Of a stretch of 64,000 nucleotides of DNA, positions 26,896 to 36,782 are shown one piece after another (the first letter of the stretch is position 1; each line of letters starts with the position of its first letter). A program made the translations under genes and the position numbers. This DNA comes from Hyphomicrobiales bacterium (GTDB taxonomy: Bacteria; Pseudomonadota; Alphaproteobacteria; Rhizobiales; HXMU1428-3). The notes below the pieces were generated by a model, which did not search any database, was not told where the DNA came from, and worked only from the letters and a program-made list of their open reading frames with translations. The stretch spans positions 1 through 64,000 of the forward strand of contig JAJFHX010000003.1 in assembly GCA_021775425.1 (NCBI GenBank). Reading direction: 5' to 3'.

Positions 26896-28065
26896 GTGAC
26901 GCGTCAAACTTATCTATTCACCAGTGAATCAGTATCTGAAGGCCACCCGGATAAAGTTTGCGACCGTATTTCGGATGCCATCGTAGATACCTATCTGAAA
27001 CAGGATTCCGATAGCCGCGTCGCAGTTGAAACACTCACAACAACAAATAAAGTTGTGCTTGCAGGTGAAGTGCGCTGCGCAGGTGACGTGTCAAAAGACG
27101 AACTCGTTGAAGTTGCCCGCCGCGCAATTAAAGAAATCGGTTATGAGCAGGATGGTTTCCATCACGCAACCGCTGATATTGAAGTTCTTGTTCATGAGCA
27201 ATCAGTAGATATCGCACAGGGCGTTGACGCGTCAGGCAACAAAGATGAAGGCGCCGGTGATCAGGGCATCATGTTCGGTTACGCCTGCCGCGAAACTGAT
27301 GTATTAATGCCAGCTCCCATTCACTACTCACACCAGATCCTGTCAGAAATGGCCAAAGCCCGTCACAACGGTTCAGCACCTGAATTCGGACCAGACGCCA
27401 AAAGCCAGGTCACATTGCAATATGAAAACGGTGTCCCTGTAAAAGCGACTTCTGTCGTTGTTTCAACGCAGCATAGTGAAGGAACAGACCAGCAGGCACT
27501 TCGTGAAAAAGTGCGCGGCTATGTTGAAAATGTTTTGCCAGAAGGCTGGATGTGCCCGGAAGATGAGTTCTATGTGAACCCGACAGGTCGCTTTGTGATC
27601 GGCGGGCCGGATGGTGACGCAGGCTTAACGGGCCGCAAAATCATTGTTGATACATATGGCGGTGCGGCACCTCATGGTGGCGGCGCGTTTTCTGGGAAAG
27701 ACTCCACCAAAGTTGACCGCTCAGCTGCTTACGCTGCAAGATATCTTGCCAAAAACGTTGTCGCTGCTGATTTGGCTGACAGATGCACTTTGCAATTATC
27801 CTACGCAATCGGTGTTTCGAAACCGCTTTCTATTTATGTAGATTTACATGGCACTGGTAAAGTCGATGAAACCAAACTTGAAGAATGCCTGATGGAAGTG
27901 ATGGACCTTAGCCCGCGCGGCATCAGAGAGCATCTTAAACTCACAAAACCGATCTACGAACGAACTGCCGCCTATGGTCACTTTGGTCGCAAACCCGATG
28001 CTGACGGTGGTTTTTCATGGGAACGAACTGATCTGGTTGAAAAGCTGCAACAATCTGTTAGCTGA
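26896..28065 (+). CDS. metK: S-adenosylmethionine synthetase
   Basis: Makes SAM from methionine and ATP in the cytosol, feeding the many SAM-dependent enzymes encoded nearby (cobalamin methylases, MiaB, TrmB). The 389 residues contain [18 protein letters not shown], the [12 protein letters not shown] motif and the glycine-rich [10 protein letters not shown]. The start is GTG, with the strong ribosome site AGGGGGAG at 26881-26888. I saw no recognisable SAM riboswitch in the 181 bases upstream. Confidence 0.96.
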   Translation: MTRQTYLFTSESVSEGHPDKVCDRISDAIVDTYLKQDSDSRVAVETLTTTNKVVLAGEVRCAGDVSKDELVEVARRAIKEIGYEQDGFHHATADIEVLVHEQSVDIAQGVDASGNKDEGAGDQGIMFGYACRETDVLMPAPIHYSHQILSEMAKARHNGSAPEFGPDAKSQVTLQYENGVPVKATSVVVSTQHSEGTDQQALREKVRGYVENVLPEGWMCPEDEFYVNPTGRFVIGGPDGDAGLTGRKIIVDTYGGAAPHGGGAFSGKDSTKVDRSAAYAARYLAKNVVAADLADRCTLQLSYAIGVSKPLSIYVDLHGTGKVDETKLEECLMEVMDLSPRGIREHLKLTKPIYERTAAYGHFGRKPDADGGFSWERTDLVEKLQQSVS

Positions 28066-28210
28066 TCAGTCCCAGTATTTAGCTCCATTGTTAAGCGATC
28101 GCTTTCCAGGTCATTTTAGCTTTCATTATAGTTTGAACCACAGGTGCTGGTAAAACGATAGAAAGCCATCCAGGTTCATGAGACATCTTCATCTGAAAAA
28201 GGATAATTCG

Positions 28211-28894
28211 GTGGCCGAAGATCCGAGCAAAAAAAGCTACATTTTTGGCCGCCAGAAGAGTAAAAAACTCAGCCAGCGGCAACAGCAGCTGGTTGCAAAG
28301 AAACTGCCAGAACTCCTGTTGGACCCGAAATCTTCCATCAGTCCAGATCAAATCTGGTCGGAGGAAAAACCATTATGGCTGGAAATCGGTTTCGGCGGGG
28401 GCGAGCATTTAGCAGCCATCGCAGCCAAAAATCCGGATGTGAATTTCATTGGTTGCGAACCATTTCTCAATGGCATAGCCAAACTACTGGTTGCAATTGA
28501 AGACCAGCAGCTGGAAAACATTCATATTTATAACAATGACGCCCGCCATATTTTAAACTGGTTGTCACAATCAAGCTTAGACCGGGTCTATCTGCTCTAT
28601 CCTGACCCCTGGCCTAAAAAACGCCACCATAAACGGCGCTTCGTCACAAAAGAAACGCTGGCCCTGTTGGCAAGGGTGATGAAGCCGGGTGCTGACCTGC
28701 TGATTGCCTCTGACATTGGTGATTATATCCGCACGTCTTTACTGGCACTTGCAAAAAGCGATCAGTTTTCCTGGCAGCCAGAAAGCAGTGCGGACTGGAA
28801 AACCCCACCGGCAGACTGGCCCGGCACACGTTATGAACAAAAGGCCAAAAGAGAAGGCCGTGTTCCGACATATCTCAACGTCAAACGCATCTGA
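28211..28894 (+). CDS. trmB: tRNA (guanine-N7-)-methyltransferase
   Basis: Methylates G46 in the variable loop of tRNA. The SAM site is LEIGFGGGEHLAAIA and the family signature LYPDPWPKKRHHKRRF is intact. I chose GTG at 28211, seven bases after AAAAAGGA; this gives 227 residues beginning AEDPSKKSYIFGR, as in relatives. The ATG at 28178 is in frame but lacks a good ribosome site. Confidence 0.93.
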   Translation: MAEDPSKKSYIFGRQKSKKLSQRQQQLVAKKLPELLLDPKSSISPDQIWSEEKPLWLEIGFGGGEHLAAIAAKNPDVNFIGCEPFLNGIAKLLVAIEDQQLENIHIYNNDARHILNWLSQSSLDRVYLLYPDPWPKKRHHKRRFVTKETLALLARVMKPGADLLIASDIGDYIRTSLLALAKSDQFSWQPESSADWKTPPADWPGTRYEQKAKREGRVPTYLNVKRI

Positions 28895-28915
28895 AAACAG
28901 GCCGCTAAAAATAAC

Positions 28916-28943
28916 TTGCAGCAGGAGCCGTTCGAGATTATAT
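28916..28943 (+). promoter_or_regulatory. candidate sigma-70 promoter for the rimP-nusA operon
   Basis: TTGCAG (28916-28921) and TTATAT (28938-28943) are separated by 16 bases. They lie 22 bases after the trmB stop and upstream of a leader with two stem-loops before rimP, which fits the start of a new transcription unit. Confidence 0.45.
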
Positions 28944-28990
28944 TACGCCCAGCTCATGATCATGCCTACAATTGATCATCTCTCGTTACG

Positions 28991-29020
28991 GAGTGGGTCC
29001 CCGGGCCCGCTCTTTTTGTT
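28991..29020 (+). terminator. hairpin with T-run in the rimP leader (possible attenuator)
   Basis: GAGTGGGTCC pairs with GGGCCCGCTC (with two G-T pairs and a tight loop) and runs into TTTTTGTT, a typical intrinsic terminator. It lies after the candidate promoter and about 100 bases before rimP. Just upstream ATGATCA and TGATCAT form another stem. Either it ends the trmB transcript, or it is an attenuator in the rimP-nusA-infB leader. Confidence 0.65.
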
Positions 29021-29116
29021 ATGGTAAAACAGAAATACAAAACTGAGTCTCAATGAGCCGCGGGAAACTACGAAATGGTGATGGCGGGCAGGTCCGGCAT
29101 TTTAAGGTATTAAGAG

Positions 29117-29689
29117 ATGACAGCAGAAGAAAATCTGCAAAGCGAGCTTGATAAGCGGATTGTCACTGAAACTGCGCTGGCTGGGGAAATTGCCTCGCTG
29201 GTAGAGCCTGTCATGAATGAGTTGGGTTATCTTCTTGTGAGGGTGATCGTATCCGGTAGAGATGGAATGACCGTCCAGATCATGGGTGATAAGGCCGAAG
29301 GCGGTTTTGGTGTGAAAGATTGCGAAGTGATCTCAAGAGAGCTGTCCCCGTATTTAGACAGCCACGATCCGATCCCGGGTGAATATCACCTAGAAGTGTC
29401 TTCGCCAGGTATAGACAGGCCCCTTGTGCGGATGAGAGATTTTCTCAACTGGACAGGATTTGAAGCTAAGATAGAGCTGAAACAGGCAGTTGATGGCCGC
29501 AAACGTTTCAGAGGCCTGATTGAAGGCTTTGAGAATGACGAATTATTAATGAACATTGCCCTTGAAGATGGCAAAGAGCCCGTCACTTTAGGGTTTAACA
29601 AAAACATGCTGGCAAGTGCCAAACTTGTCATGAACGACGAATTACTGGAAAGCGCAAGGAAGCGCAGTCAATCAGCGCAGGGACAATAG
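29117..29689 (+). CDS. rimP: ribosome maturation factor RimP
   Basis: Cytosolic 30S assembly factor, 190 residues. Conserved features include the N-terminal EPVMNELGYLLVRV, the DCEVISRELSPYLD block, and the signature YHLEVSSPGIDRPL, followed by the C-terminal SH3-like domain (GRKRFRGLIEGFENDEL). The ATG at 29117 opens the rimP-nusA-ylxR-infB-rbfA-truB-rpsO-pnp gene order seen across bacteria. Confidence 0.94.
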   Translation: MTAEENLQSELDKRIVTETALAGEIASLVEPVMNELGYLLVRVIVSGRDGMTVQIMGDKAEGGFGVKDCEVISRELSPYLDSHDPIPGEYHLEVSSPGIDRPLVRMRDFLNWTGFEAKIELKQAVDGRKRFRGLIEGFENDELLMNIALEDGKEPVTLGFNKNMLASAKLVMNDELLESARKRSQSAQGQ

Positions 29690-29734
29690 TCAGAAACGAA
29701 AACCCTGCGAATATCAGCTGAAGCGGAGAAAAAA

Positions 29735-31444
29735 ATGGCAACCTCAGGTGTAAGTGCCAATCGTTTGGAACTTTTGCAAATTGCAGAGGCAGTGGCCCGT
29801 GAAAAGTCTATCAATCGTGAAGTGGTCATCGAAGCCATGGAAGATGCGATACAAAAGGCCGCCAAATCACGCTATGGCAGTGAAAACGAAATTCAGGCAA
29901 AAATCGACCCCTCAACCGGTGAAATAAAATTATCCCGATTGCTGGATATTGTTGAAGAGGTTAGCAATGAAGCTACCGAAGTGACCCTGAAAGCAGCCAA
30001 ACGCGTTCGAAAAGATGCGGCCATTGGTGAAGTTCTTGAAGAAGAATTACCACCGCTTGATTTTGGCCGGGTTGCGGCACAAAACGCCAAACAGGTCATT
30101 GTGCAAAAAGTAAGGGATGCAGAACGGGAACGTCAGTTTGAAGAATACAGAGACCGCATTGGTGAAGTGGCCAATGGCTCGGTTAAACGTGTTGAATACG
30201 GCAATGTGATTGTTGATCTGGGCCGCGCTGAAGCAGTTGTTCGCCGCGATGAAAGCCTGCCGAGAGAAAATTTCCGTTATGGTGACCGCATCAGAGCTTA
30301 TATTTATGATGTTCGCCGTGAGCAACGCGGCCCGCAGATTTTCCTCAGCCGCACCCGGCCGGAATTTATGGCCAAACTGTTTTCACAGGAAGTGCCCGAA
30401 ATTTATGACGGCATAGTCAATATTAAATCAGTTGCCCGTGACCCTGGCAGCCGTGCCAAAATCGCCGTGATCAGTCAGGACAATGCGATTGATCCTGTTG
30501 GTGCCTGTGTTGGTATGCGCGGCGCCCGTGTGCAGGCAGTTGTGAATGAACTTCAGGGTGAAAAAATTGACATCATTCCCTGGTCTCATGATGCGGCAAC
30601 ATTCATCGTTAACGCATTAGCCCCGGCAGAAGTTGTCAAGGTTGTGCTGGATGAAGATCTGCAAAGGATTGAAGTGGTTGTGCCTGATGATCAGTTAAGT
30701 CTGGCCATTGGTCGGCGCGGTCAGAACGTTCGGCTTGCGTCTCAGCTCACGGGCTGGGAAATTGACATCCTGACAGAGCAGGAAGAATCTGAGCAACGTC
30801 AGAAAGAGTTTACTGAACGCACCACCAAATTTATGGAAAGCCTTGATGTTGATGAATTCATTGCTCAGCTTCTGGCATCAGAAGGCTTCAGTTCAGTGAA
30901 CGAGGTTGCCTTTGTTGACGCAACTGAAATTTCAAGCATTGAAGGTTTTGACGAAGACACAGCGGAAGAAATTCAAACCCGCGCCAGAGAGCATCTTGAG
31001 CGCCGTCAGAAAGAACTTGAAAAACGCTGTGACGAGCTGGGCATTAAGGAAGATATTCGCGAAATGGAAGGTCTTTCAATCGAAATGATTGTCGCGCTTG
31101 GTGAAAATGACGTCAAAAATGTTGAAGAACTGGCTGAATGTGCAACGGATGATCTGATCGGCTGGTCAGAGCGTAAAGATGGTGAAGTCACAAAATTCCC
31201 TGGCTTCCTTGATAGCTTTAACCTGCGCAAATTCCAGGCTGAAGAACTGATTATGCAAGCCCGTGTAAAAGCCGGCTGGATCAGTGAAGAAGATCTGAAG
31301 GCTGATGAGCCTGAAGACGAAGAAGAAACCGTAGAAGAAACAGCGGAACAACCGGAAGCAGAACAACACACAACCCCGCTCGAAGATGCAGAAGCCATGT
31401 TCTCCGAGCAAAAAGAACAAAACAAACCAGAGGCGGACCAGTAA
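29735..31444 (+). CDS. nusA: transcription termination/antitermination protein NusA
   Basis: RNA polymerase-binding elongation factor controlling pausing, termination and antitermination. At 569 residues it has the N-terminal polymerase-binding domain (1-125), an S1 domain (GEVANGSVKRVEYGNVIVDLG), two KH domains (GACVGMRGARVQAVVNEL and LAIGRRGQNVRLASQLTG) and C-terminal helix-hairpin-helix-like repeats. The last 50 residues are acidic and low-complexity. The hairpin repeat cluster 5 begins within two bases of its stop codon. Confidence 0.95.
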   Translation: MATSGVSANRLELLQIAEAVAREKSINREVVIEAMEDAIQKAAKSRYGSENEIQAKIDPSTGEIKLSRLLDIVEEVSNEATEVTLKAAKRVRKDAAIGEVLEEELPPLDFGRVAAQNAKQVIVQKVRDAERERQFEEYRDRIGEVANGSVKRVEYGNVIVDLGRAEAVVRRDESLPRENFRYGDRIRAYIYDVRREQRGPQIFLSRTRPEFMAKLFSQEVPEIYDGIVNIKSVARDPGSRAKIAVISQDNAIDPVGACVGMRGARVQAVVNELQGEKIDIIPWSHDAATFIVNALAPAEVVKVVLDEDLQRIEVVVPDDQLSLAIGRRGQNVRLASQLTGWEIDILTEQEESEQRQKEFTERTTKFMESLDVDEFIAQLLASEGFSSVNEVAFVDATEISSIEGFDEDTAEEIQTRAREHLERRQKELEKRCDELGIKEDIREMEGLSIEMIVALGENDVKNVEELAECATDDLIGWSERKDGEVTKFPGFLDSFNLRKFQAEELIMQARVKAGWISEEDLKADEPEDEEETVEETAEQPEAEQHTTPLEDAEAMFSEQKEQNKPEADQ

Positions 31445-31445
31445 G

Positions 31446-31588
31446 CGCGGATGCAACGTGGGCATCTGAAGCGCAGAAGAAAAAGCGCGGATGCAACGTG
31501 GGCATCTGAAGCAAAATGCCCACCATCGTACCAGGCCTGGTTGCCAGCACGGATGCAAAGTGGGCAACCTGAAGGGCCATCAAGAAAG
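31446..31588 (+). repeat. dispersed hairpin repeats, cluster 5 (between nusA and ylxR)
   Basis: Two near-identical copies with inner arms GGATGC/GCATC open the cluster. The first has outer arms GCGC/GCGC; the second has lost its 3' outer arm. A third element, after the leader CGTACCAG, pairs GGCCTGGTTGC with GCAACC and GGGCC (one wobble) and appears to contain a second GGATGC nested in its loop, as if one copy had inserted into another. The array fills nearly the whole nusA-ylxR gap, which is usually very short. Confidence 0.85.
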
Positions 31589-31600
31589 TGAGTTGTTATA

Positions 31601-32212
31601 ATTAAGGAGAGCAAAACCGAACGCAGATGTGCTGTCACCGGTGAAGTGAAAACAAAAGCTGAGTTAATCCGGTTTGTGACTGGTCCTGAAAACAGGCTGG
31701 TCCCGGATTTAAAAGCAAATCTTCCCGGCCGGGGTGTTTGGGTCACAGCCAATCGAGAAGCAATTAAGCAAGCAGTAAAGAAAAAAGCTTTCCACCGTGG
31801 TTTTGCAAAAGAGCTGATTGTTGATCCGGAAATTGACCAACAGATTGAAAATCTGTTAGAAAAAGCCGCATTGGGTCGTTTGAAATTGGCAAATAAAGCA
31901 GGTTTAGCCATTTATGGGTTCACAAAACTCATGGCAGCTCTTGAGAAAAACACTATAATTGCTTTATTTCATGCAAAAGAAGCAAGTCAGGCATCAGCAG
32001 ATAAGCTCGACTATAAATTTCGAACAAACTTAGAACAAAGTGGTATATTGGAACAAGAAGTTCTCAAAAATCCATGCTACTGCTACAAAACTGAAGAATT
32101 GAGTTTGGCTTTTGGTCAGGCTAATGTCATACATGCAGGGTTAAAACCGGGCGGTGCCTCAATGGCGATGGTCACCGCAACAGAAAAACTGATTAAATTT
32201 CAAGCCGGTTAA
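31601..32212 (+). CDS. YlxR-L7Ae fusion RNA-binding protein; start codon unclear
   Basis: The N-terminal domain is YlxR (DUF448): ERRCAVTGEVKTKAELIRFV then LPGRGVWVTA. The C-terminal part (about 100-185) resembles ribosomal L7Ae. This fusion is common in alphaproteobacteria and acts in RNA binding near nusA and infB. The conserved RRCAVTGE residues are encoded upstream of the first GTG (31646), yet the open frame (from 31592, after a TGA) contains no ATG, GTG or TTG before them. Only ATA (31598) and ATT (31601) are table-11 starts. A perfect AAGGAG at 31604-31609 is followed by no start codon at the right distance. I set 31601 provisionally; the conservative choice is 31646. Confidence 0.7.
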   Translation: MKESKTERRCAVTGEVKTKAELIRFVTGPENRLVPDLKANLPGRGVWVTANREAIKQAVKKKAFHRGFAKELIVDPEIDQQIENLLEKAALGRLKLANKAGLAIYGFTKLMAALEKNTIIALFHAKEASQASADKLDYKFRTNLEQSGILEQEVLKNPCYCYKTEELSLAFGQANVIHAGLKPGGASMAMVTATEKLIKFQAG

Positions 32213-32379
32213 TGAGCCGGCACGGCGAGAATTAAAGGTCTGTCAATAAGGACTAGCTTTATTGAGGCCATAATAGCAAAGTTAAGGTCGTTTAAAACAA
32301 ACTGTGTTTAAATAGACTGTTTAACGAAACAAAATGAAGTAAAATTCTGTTGACGACAGATTTAGGAAATTTGGAATAC

Positions 32380-34923
32380 ATGAGCGAAACAAAAGAAACT
32401 GGCAGCAAATCAACCGAGCAATCTGGCCGCAGCACCTTAAAGCTGAAGCGGACGGTAGATGCCGGTCATGTGCGTCAGAATGTAAGTGGCGGCCGATCCA
32501 AATCTGTTGTGGTTGAAAAGAAGAAAAAACGCACACTAAACAAACCTGATGCAAGCCCGGCAGGCAAGGCAGAAAAAGCCGCGTCAAAATCCAGCACCTC
32601 GAAAAAAGCAGCACCGGGCGGGCTCTCCAATCAGGAGCAGGCCGCGCGCATGAAAGCGCTTGAGGAAGCCAAAGGCCGCCGCGAAGAAGAAGAGCGCATT
32701 GAGCAGGAAAATTCTGATCGCCGCGAACGCGAAGCTGCTGAAGCCAGAAAAGAACTTGATGCACAAAAGAAAGCCGCTGAAGAAGAAGCTGCAAATCAGC
32801 AGGAAGAGACAAAAGCCAGACCAAAAGAAACCAAAAAGTCTGTTGTAAAACCAAAAACAAAAGAAGTCATACAGACAATTGACCCTTCTGATCTTGAGGC
32901 AGCAACCGCCAAAGCGGAAGCTACTGGCGCGAAAAGAGTGATGAAGCCAAGAGACCTGGCTGAGCAGAACGCGCTAGCTGAATCGAAAAAGAAACAGGCC
33001 AAAGTTGAGCGCAGTCGCCGCGGTGAAAATCGTGTCAAAGGCCGCTTGACCATAACAAATGCGCTAAACGAAACTCAGCGTGAGCGTTCCCTTGCATCAT
33101 TAAAACGCAAACGTGAGCGCGAAAAGTCTAAAGCAGCACCACAAACGCCTCGTGAAAAAATTGTGCGTGAAGTGACCATCCCTGAAACAGTGACCATACA
33201 GGAACTGGCCAACCGCATGACAGAGCGCGGTGTGGATGTCATCAAATATCTGATGCAACAGGGCCAGATGCATCAGATCAATGATTTGATTGATGCTGAT
33301 ACTGCCGAGTTGATTGTTGAAGAGTTTGGCCACACATCACGCCGTGTTTCCGAAGCTGATGTTGAAGAAGGCCTGTTTGATCAGGAACCTGAACATGACG
33401 AGCATCTTGAGCCTCGGGCCCCGGTTGTGACGATTATGGGCCATGTTGATCATGGTAAAACGTCACTTCTAGATGCACTGCGTCAGGCGAATGTGGTTGC
33501 TGGTGAAGCGGGTGGTATCACCCAGCACATCGGCGCTTATCAGGTTGAATCAACCGACCATCACAAAATCACTTTTATTGATACACCAGGCCACGAAGCG
33601 TTTACAGCAATGCGTGCCCGCGGTGCCAAAGTGACAGATCTGGTCGTGCTGGTTGTAGCAGCGGATGATGGCGTGATGCCGCAAACAATCGAGGCCATTC
33701 ACCATGCCAAAGCAGCTGAAGTGCCGATCATTGTTGCTATCAATAAAATGGATAAACCTGACGCAAACCCACAGCGCGTCAGAACAGACCTGTTGCAACA
33801 TGAAGTGATTGTTGAAAGCATGTCGGGTGAAACACTTGAAGTTGAAGTTTCCGCATTAAAACGCGAAGGTCTTGATAAACTTCTTGATGCCATTCACATC
33901 CAGGCAGAAATTCTTGAACTGAAAGCCAATCCGGATCGCCCGGCTGATGGTATCGTTGTTGAAGCCCAACTCGAACGTGGTCGTGGCCCCGTTGGCACTA
34001 TGCTGGTGCAACGTGGCACTATCAAAATCGGTCAGATTATTGTTGCTGGCCGCGCTTGGGGCAAAGTCCGCGCTTTGATCAATGATCATGGTGAAAATGT
34101 CGTCGAAGCAGGCCCGTCTGTGCCAGTTGAAGTTCTGGGCTTTAACTCAGCACCTGAAGCGGGTGATCAGTTCGCGATTGTTGAAAATGAATCGCGCGCA
34201 AGAGAAATTACAGAATATCGCATCAAGAAGCGCCGTGACATCAGGGCCGCCGGCGCTGGGTCTGTGCGCACACTTGAACAGATGATGAGCCAGCTCAATG
34301 AAGCTGATGTGAAAGAAATTCCTGTAGTTATCAAAGGTGATGTGCAGGGCTCTGTTGAAGCCATTGTCGCCGCTCTTGAAAAACTGGGAACAGACGAAGT
34401 GATAGCCCGTGTCATCCATAGCGGTGTTGGCGGCATCACGGAATCTGACATTTCTCTTGCGAATGCAAGTGATGCGATTATTTTCGGTTTTAATGTCAGG
34501 GCAAATATTCAGGCCCGCGACGCAGCTCAGGCATCCGGCATTGAAATTCGCTATTATTCGGTGATTTATGATCTGGTTGATGAAGTGAAAGCCGCCATGT
34601 CCGGCCTGCTTGATCCAACCATCAAAGAACACTTCATCGGCAACGCAGAAATTCTGGATGTGTTCCATATTTCAAAAGTCGGCAAGGTAGCTGGTTGCCG
34701 TGTCACAGAAGGCAAAATGGAAAGAGGCGCAGGCGTTCGTCTCATCCGTGATAATGTTGTGATCCATGAAGGTAAACTAAGTACCCTGAAACGCTTTAAA
34801 GATGAAGTGCCGGAAGTACCAACCGGGCAGGAATGCGGCATGGCCTTTGAAAACTATCAGGATCTGAAAGCCGGTGATACAATCGAAGCCTTCCGCATTG
34901 AAAAGATCGAGCGCACACTATAA
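32380..34923 (+). CDS. infB: translation initiation factor IF-2
   Basis: GTPase that places initiator tRNA on the 30S subunit. At 847 residues it has a long charged N-terminal region (about 1-255, lysine/glutamate/arginine-rich), an IF2_N segment ([15 protein letters not shown]), and the G domain with [22 protein letters not shown] and NKMDKPDA. Domains II-IV follow. The ATG at 32380 with TGGA just upstream is preferred over an in-frame TTG at 32350. Confidence 0.95.
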   Translation: MSETKETGSKSTEQSGRSTLKLKRTVDAGHVRQNVSGGRSKSVVVEKKKKRTLNKPDASPAGKAEKAASKSSTSKKAAPGGLSNQEQAARMKALEEAKGRREEEERIEQENSDRREREAAEARKELDAQKKAAEEEAANQQEETKARPKETKKSVVKPKTKEVIQTIDPSDLEAATAKAEATGAKRVMKPRDLAEQNALAESKKKQAKVERSRRGENRVKGRLTITNALNETQRERSLASLKRKREREKSKAAPQTPREKIVREVTIPETVTIQELANRMTERGVDVIKYLMQQGQMHQINDLIDADTAELIVEEFGHTSRRVSEADVEEGLFDQEPEHDEHLEPRAPVVTIMGHVDHGKTSLLDALRQANVVAGEAGGITQHIGAYQVESTDHHKITFIDTPGHEAFTAMRARGAKVTDLVVLVVAADDGVMPQTIEAIHHAKAAEVPIIVAINKMDKPDANPQRVRTDLLQHEVIVESMSGETLEVEVSALKREGLDKLLDAIHIQAEILELKANPDRPADGIVVEAQLERGRGPVGTMLVQRGTIKIGQIIVAGRAWGKVRALINDHGENVVEAGPSVPVEVLGFNSAPEAGDQFAIVENESRAREITEYRIKKRRDIRAAGAGSVRTLEQMMSQLNEADVKEIPVVIKGDVQGSVEAIVAALEKLGTDEVIARVIHSGVGGITESDISLANASDAIIFGFNVRANIQARDAAQASGIEIRYYSVIYDLVDEVKAAMSGLLDPTIKEHFIGNAEILDVFHISKVGKVAGCRVTEGKMERGAGVRLIRDNVVIHEGKLSTLKRFKDEVPEVPTGQECGMAFENYQDLKAGDTIEAFRIEKIERTL

Positions 34924-35026
34924 TTAGCCAGAGATAATCACAAAAACTTCGGTTTATGTTCAAAAGCAGTTTGGATAGAGTTACAGGTCAGTCCAACTGC
35001 TTTTGGAGAATTCGTAAGGTAGAGCT

Positions 35027-35455
35027 ATGTCCTCTCACACAAAAGGCAATCACAAATCAAAAGGTCCAAGCCAGCGCCAGCTACGTGTGGCGGAAAATCT
35101 GCGTCACGAACTCTCGCAGATTTTCACCAAAGTTGACATCCGCGACGATGATCTGGTTGGAGTAATTATCACCGTTTCAGAAGTGCGCACCAGCCCGGAT
35201 ATGCGCAACGCAACCGTATATGTCATGCCACTTGGCGGTGAACGCAAAGAGGAAATTGTCGAAGCGCTTGGCCGCCACAGAAAATTCCTGCGCGGTGAAC
35301 TATCAAGACGCGTAACCCTGAAATATATGCCCGAACTCCATTTCAGGCTTGATGAAACCTTTGATGTCTCAGGCCGTATTGCAGATGTGCTCAATTCAGA
35401 TAAAGTCGCACAGGATTTAACGCGCGGTTCATCTGAAAAAGATGAACAAGACTGA
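35027..35455 (+). CDS. rbfA: 30S ribosome-binding factor RbfA
   Basis: Cold-shock assembly factor that binds helix 1 of 16S rRNA, 142 residues with the KH-like fold. Diagnostic segments are SQRQLRVAENLRHELSQIF, VSEVRTSPDMRNATVYVMPLGG and LKYMPELHFRLDETFD. AAGGTAGAG lies upstream of the ATG. Its 3' end overlaps an in-frame ATG once usable for truB, but the better truB start is 55 bases on. Confidence 0.94.
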   Translation: MSSHTKGNHKSKGPSQRQLRVAENLRHELSQIFTKVDIRDDDLVGVIITVSEVRTSPDMRNATVYVMPLGGERKEEIVEALGRHRKFLRGELSRRVTLKYMPELHFRLDETFDVSGRIADVLNSDKVAQDLTRGSSEKDEQD

Positions 35456-35510
35456 CATACATCCAACAATCCCCTGCAACCAACAGATTTTAACTCAGAG
35501 GCACCAACCA

Positions 35511-36434
35511 ATGGCACGCAAACGCGGTGATAACATTCATGGCTGGCTGGTTCTCGATAAACCGTTAGACCTGACTTCGACAAAAGCGGTGGCCATCATC
35601 AGGCGAATTTTTAATGCCAAAAAAGCCGGTCATGCCGGCACGCTCGACCCGCTAGCAACAGGTGTCCTCCCCATCGCGCTGGGGGAAGCCACAAAAACCG
35701 TCAGCAATGTGATGGAAGGCGGCAAGATTTATGAGTTCACCGTGAAGTGGGGTGCAGAAACCACCACAGATGATCTTGAAGGCGACATCACCCAAACCAG
35801 TTTAAAACGCCCGACAGAAGATGAAATTGAAGATGTGCTGCCATTATTTGTGGGTAGAATTTTGCAGACACCACCGGCCTTTTCGGCGATCAAAATCAAC
35901 GGTGAACGAGCCTACGATCTGGCCAGAAGCGGTGAAAATGTTGAAATTAAACCCAGAGAAGTTGATATAAAAAGCCTGAAAGTCAAATCTTTCATCGAAG
36001 ATGAAGAAATGACTTTCGTCGCTGAATGCGGAAAAGGCACCTATATCAGGGCGCTGGGCCGTGATATTGGCCGTGAATTAGGCTGTTTGGGCCATATTAC
36101 CAACCTTTGCCGAACAAAGAGCGGCCCTTTTACCAAAGAAATGTCGATTTCACTGGAAAAGCTGGAAGAGTTGGGCCATAGTGCAGCCGCTCGAGACGCA
36201 TTGTTAGCACAATTATGTCCCATTGAGACCGCGCTGGACGACATCCCGGCGCTGGCCATAAATGAGGCAGACGCGGCTCGAATAAGACTGGGTCAGGCCG
36301 TCCTTATAAAAGGGCGGGATGCACCGGTCATAAAGGGGCCAGCTTACGCCATGTCCGGATCAAGCCTCGTTGCTTTAGGAACTGTCTCACAAGGTGAGTT
36401 CAGACCGGCACGGGTTATGAATCTGGCAGATTAG
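35511..36434 (+). CDS. truB: tRNA pseudouridine(55) synthase
   Basis: Makes pseudouridine 55 in the T-loop of tRNAs. The catalytic aspartate is in GHAGTLDPLATGVLPIALGE, and GWLVLDKP and GKGTYIRALGRDIG are family marks. I chose the ATG at 35511 (AGAGG upstream), giving 307 residues beginning MARKRGDNIHGWL; an ATG at 35442 would overlap rbfA and add a non-conserved extension. Confidence 0.94.
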   Translation: MARKRGDNIHGWLVLDKPLDLTSTKAVAIIRRIFNAKKAGHAGTLDPLATGVLPIALGEATKTVSNVMEGGKIYEFTVKWGAETTTDDLEGDITQTSLKRPTEDEIEDVLPLFVGRILQTPPAFSAIKINGERAYDLARSGENVEIKPREVDIKSLKVKSFIEDEEMTFVAECGKGTYIRALGRDIGRELGCLGHITNLCRTKSGPFTKEMSISLEKLEELGHSAAARDALLAQLCPIETALDDIPALAINEADAARIRLGQAVLIKGRDAPVIKGPAYAMSGSSLVALGTVSQGEFRPARVMNLAD

Positions 36435-36473
36435 CCCCCCTTATTTTTTATACATTTTATAAAGGAGAATACG

Positions 36474-36743
36474 ATGTCGATTAGTGCTGCTCGTAAGCAA
36501 GAATTGATCAAAGAATACGCCATTAAAGATGATGATACAGGTTCACCAGAAGTGCAGATTGCCATTCTGACTGAACGCATCACCAACCTGACAGATCATT
36601 TTAAAGATCATAAAAAAGATAACCACTCTCGTCGCGGCTTGTTGAAAATGGTAAGCCAGCGCCGTCGGTTGTTGGATTATGTCAAAGGCAAAAGTGACGA
36701 TCGCTATCAGGATCTGATCAAACGCCTCGGCATCCGCCGTTAA
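36474..36743 (+). CDS. rpsO: 30S ribosomal protein S15
   Basis: An 89-residue primary 16S rRNA-binding protein; full-length and highly conserved ([51 protein letters not shown]). AAGGAG lies just before the ATG. It is followed by a strong hairpin and a repeat cluster and then pnp, the standard rpsO-pnp pair. Confidence 0.97.
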   Translation: MSISAARKQELIKEYAIKDDDTGSPEVQIAILTERITNLTDHFKDHKKDNHSRRGLLKMVSQRRRLLDYVKGKSDDRYQDLIKRLGIRR

Positions 36744-36745
36744 TT

Positions 36746-36782
36746 AGTTACTTCCCTCCCTGCATTAGGGAGGGAAGTAACT
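36746..36782 (+). terminator. 16-base-pair hairpin between rpsO and pnp
   Basis: AGTTACTTCCCTCCCT (36746-36761) pairs perfectly with AGGGAGGGAAGTAACT (36767-36782) around GCATT. No T-run follows. In Escherichia coli the rpsO-pnp gap holds a terminator and an RNase III site through which PNPase controls its own mRNA. This duplex could play either role; that is inference. Confidence 0.65.

Noticed and set aside
31626-31646. Frameshift explaining the missing ylxR start
   Set aside because: The ATG at 31627 lies in another frame that ends after five codons, while the conserved residues stay in a single open frame; a shift does not supply a start.
34956-35165. Plus-strand frame overlapping the start of rbfA
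   Set aside because: It overlaps the well-supported rbfA frame and encodes no recognisable protein.
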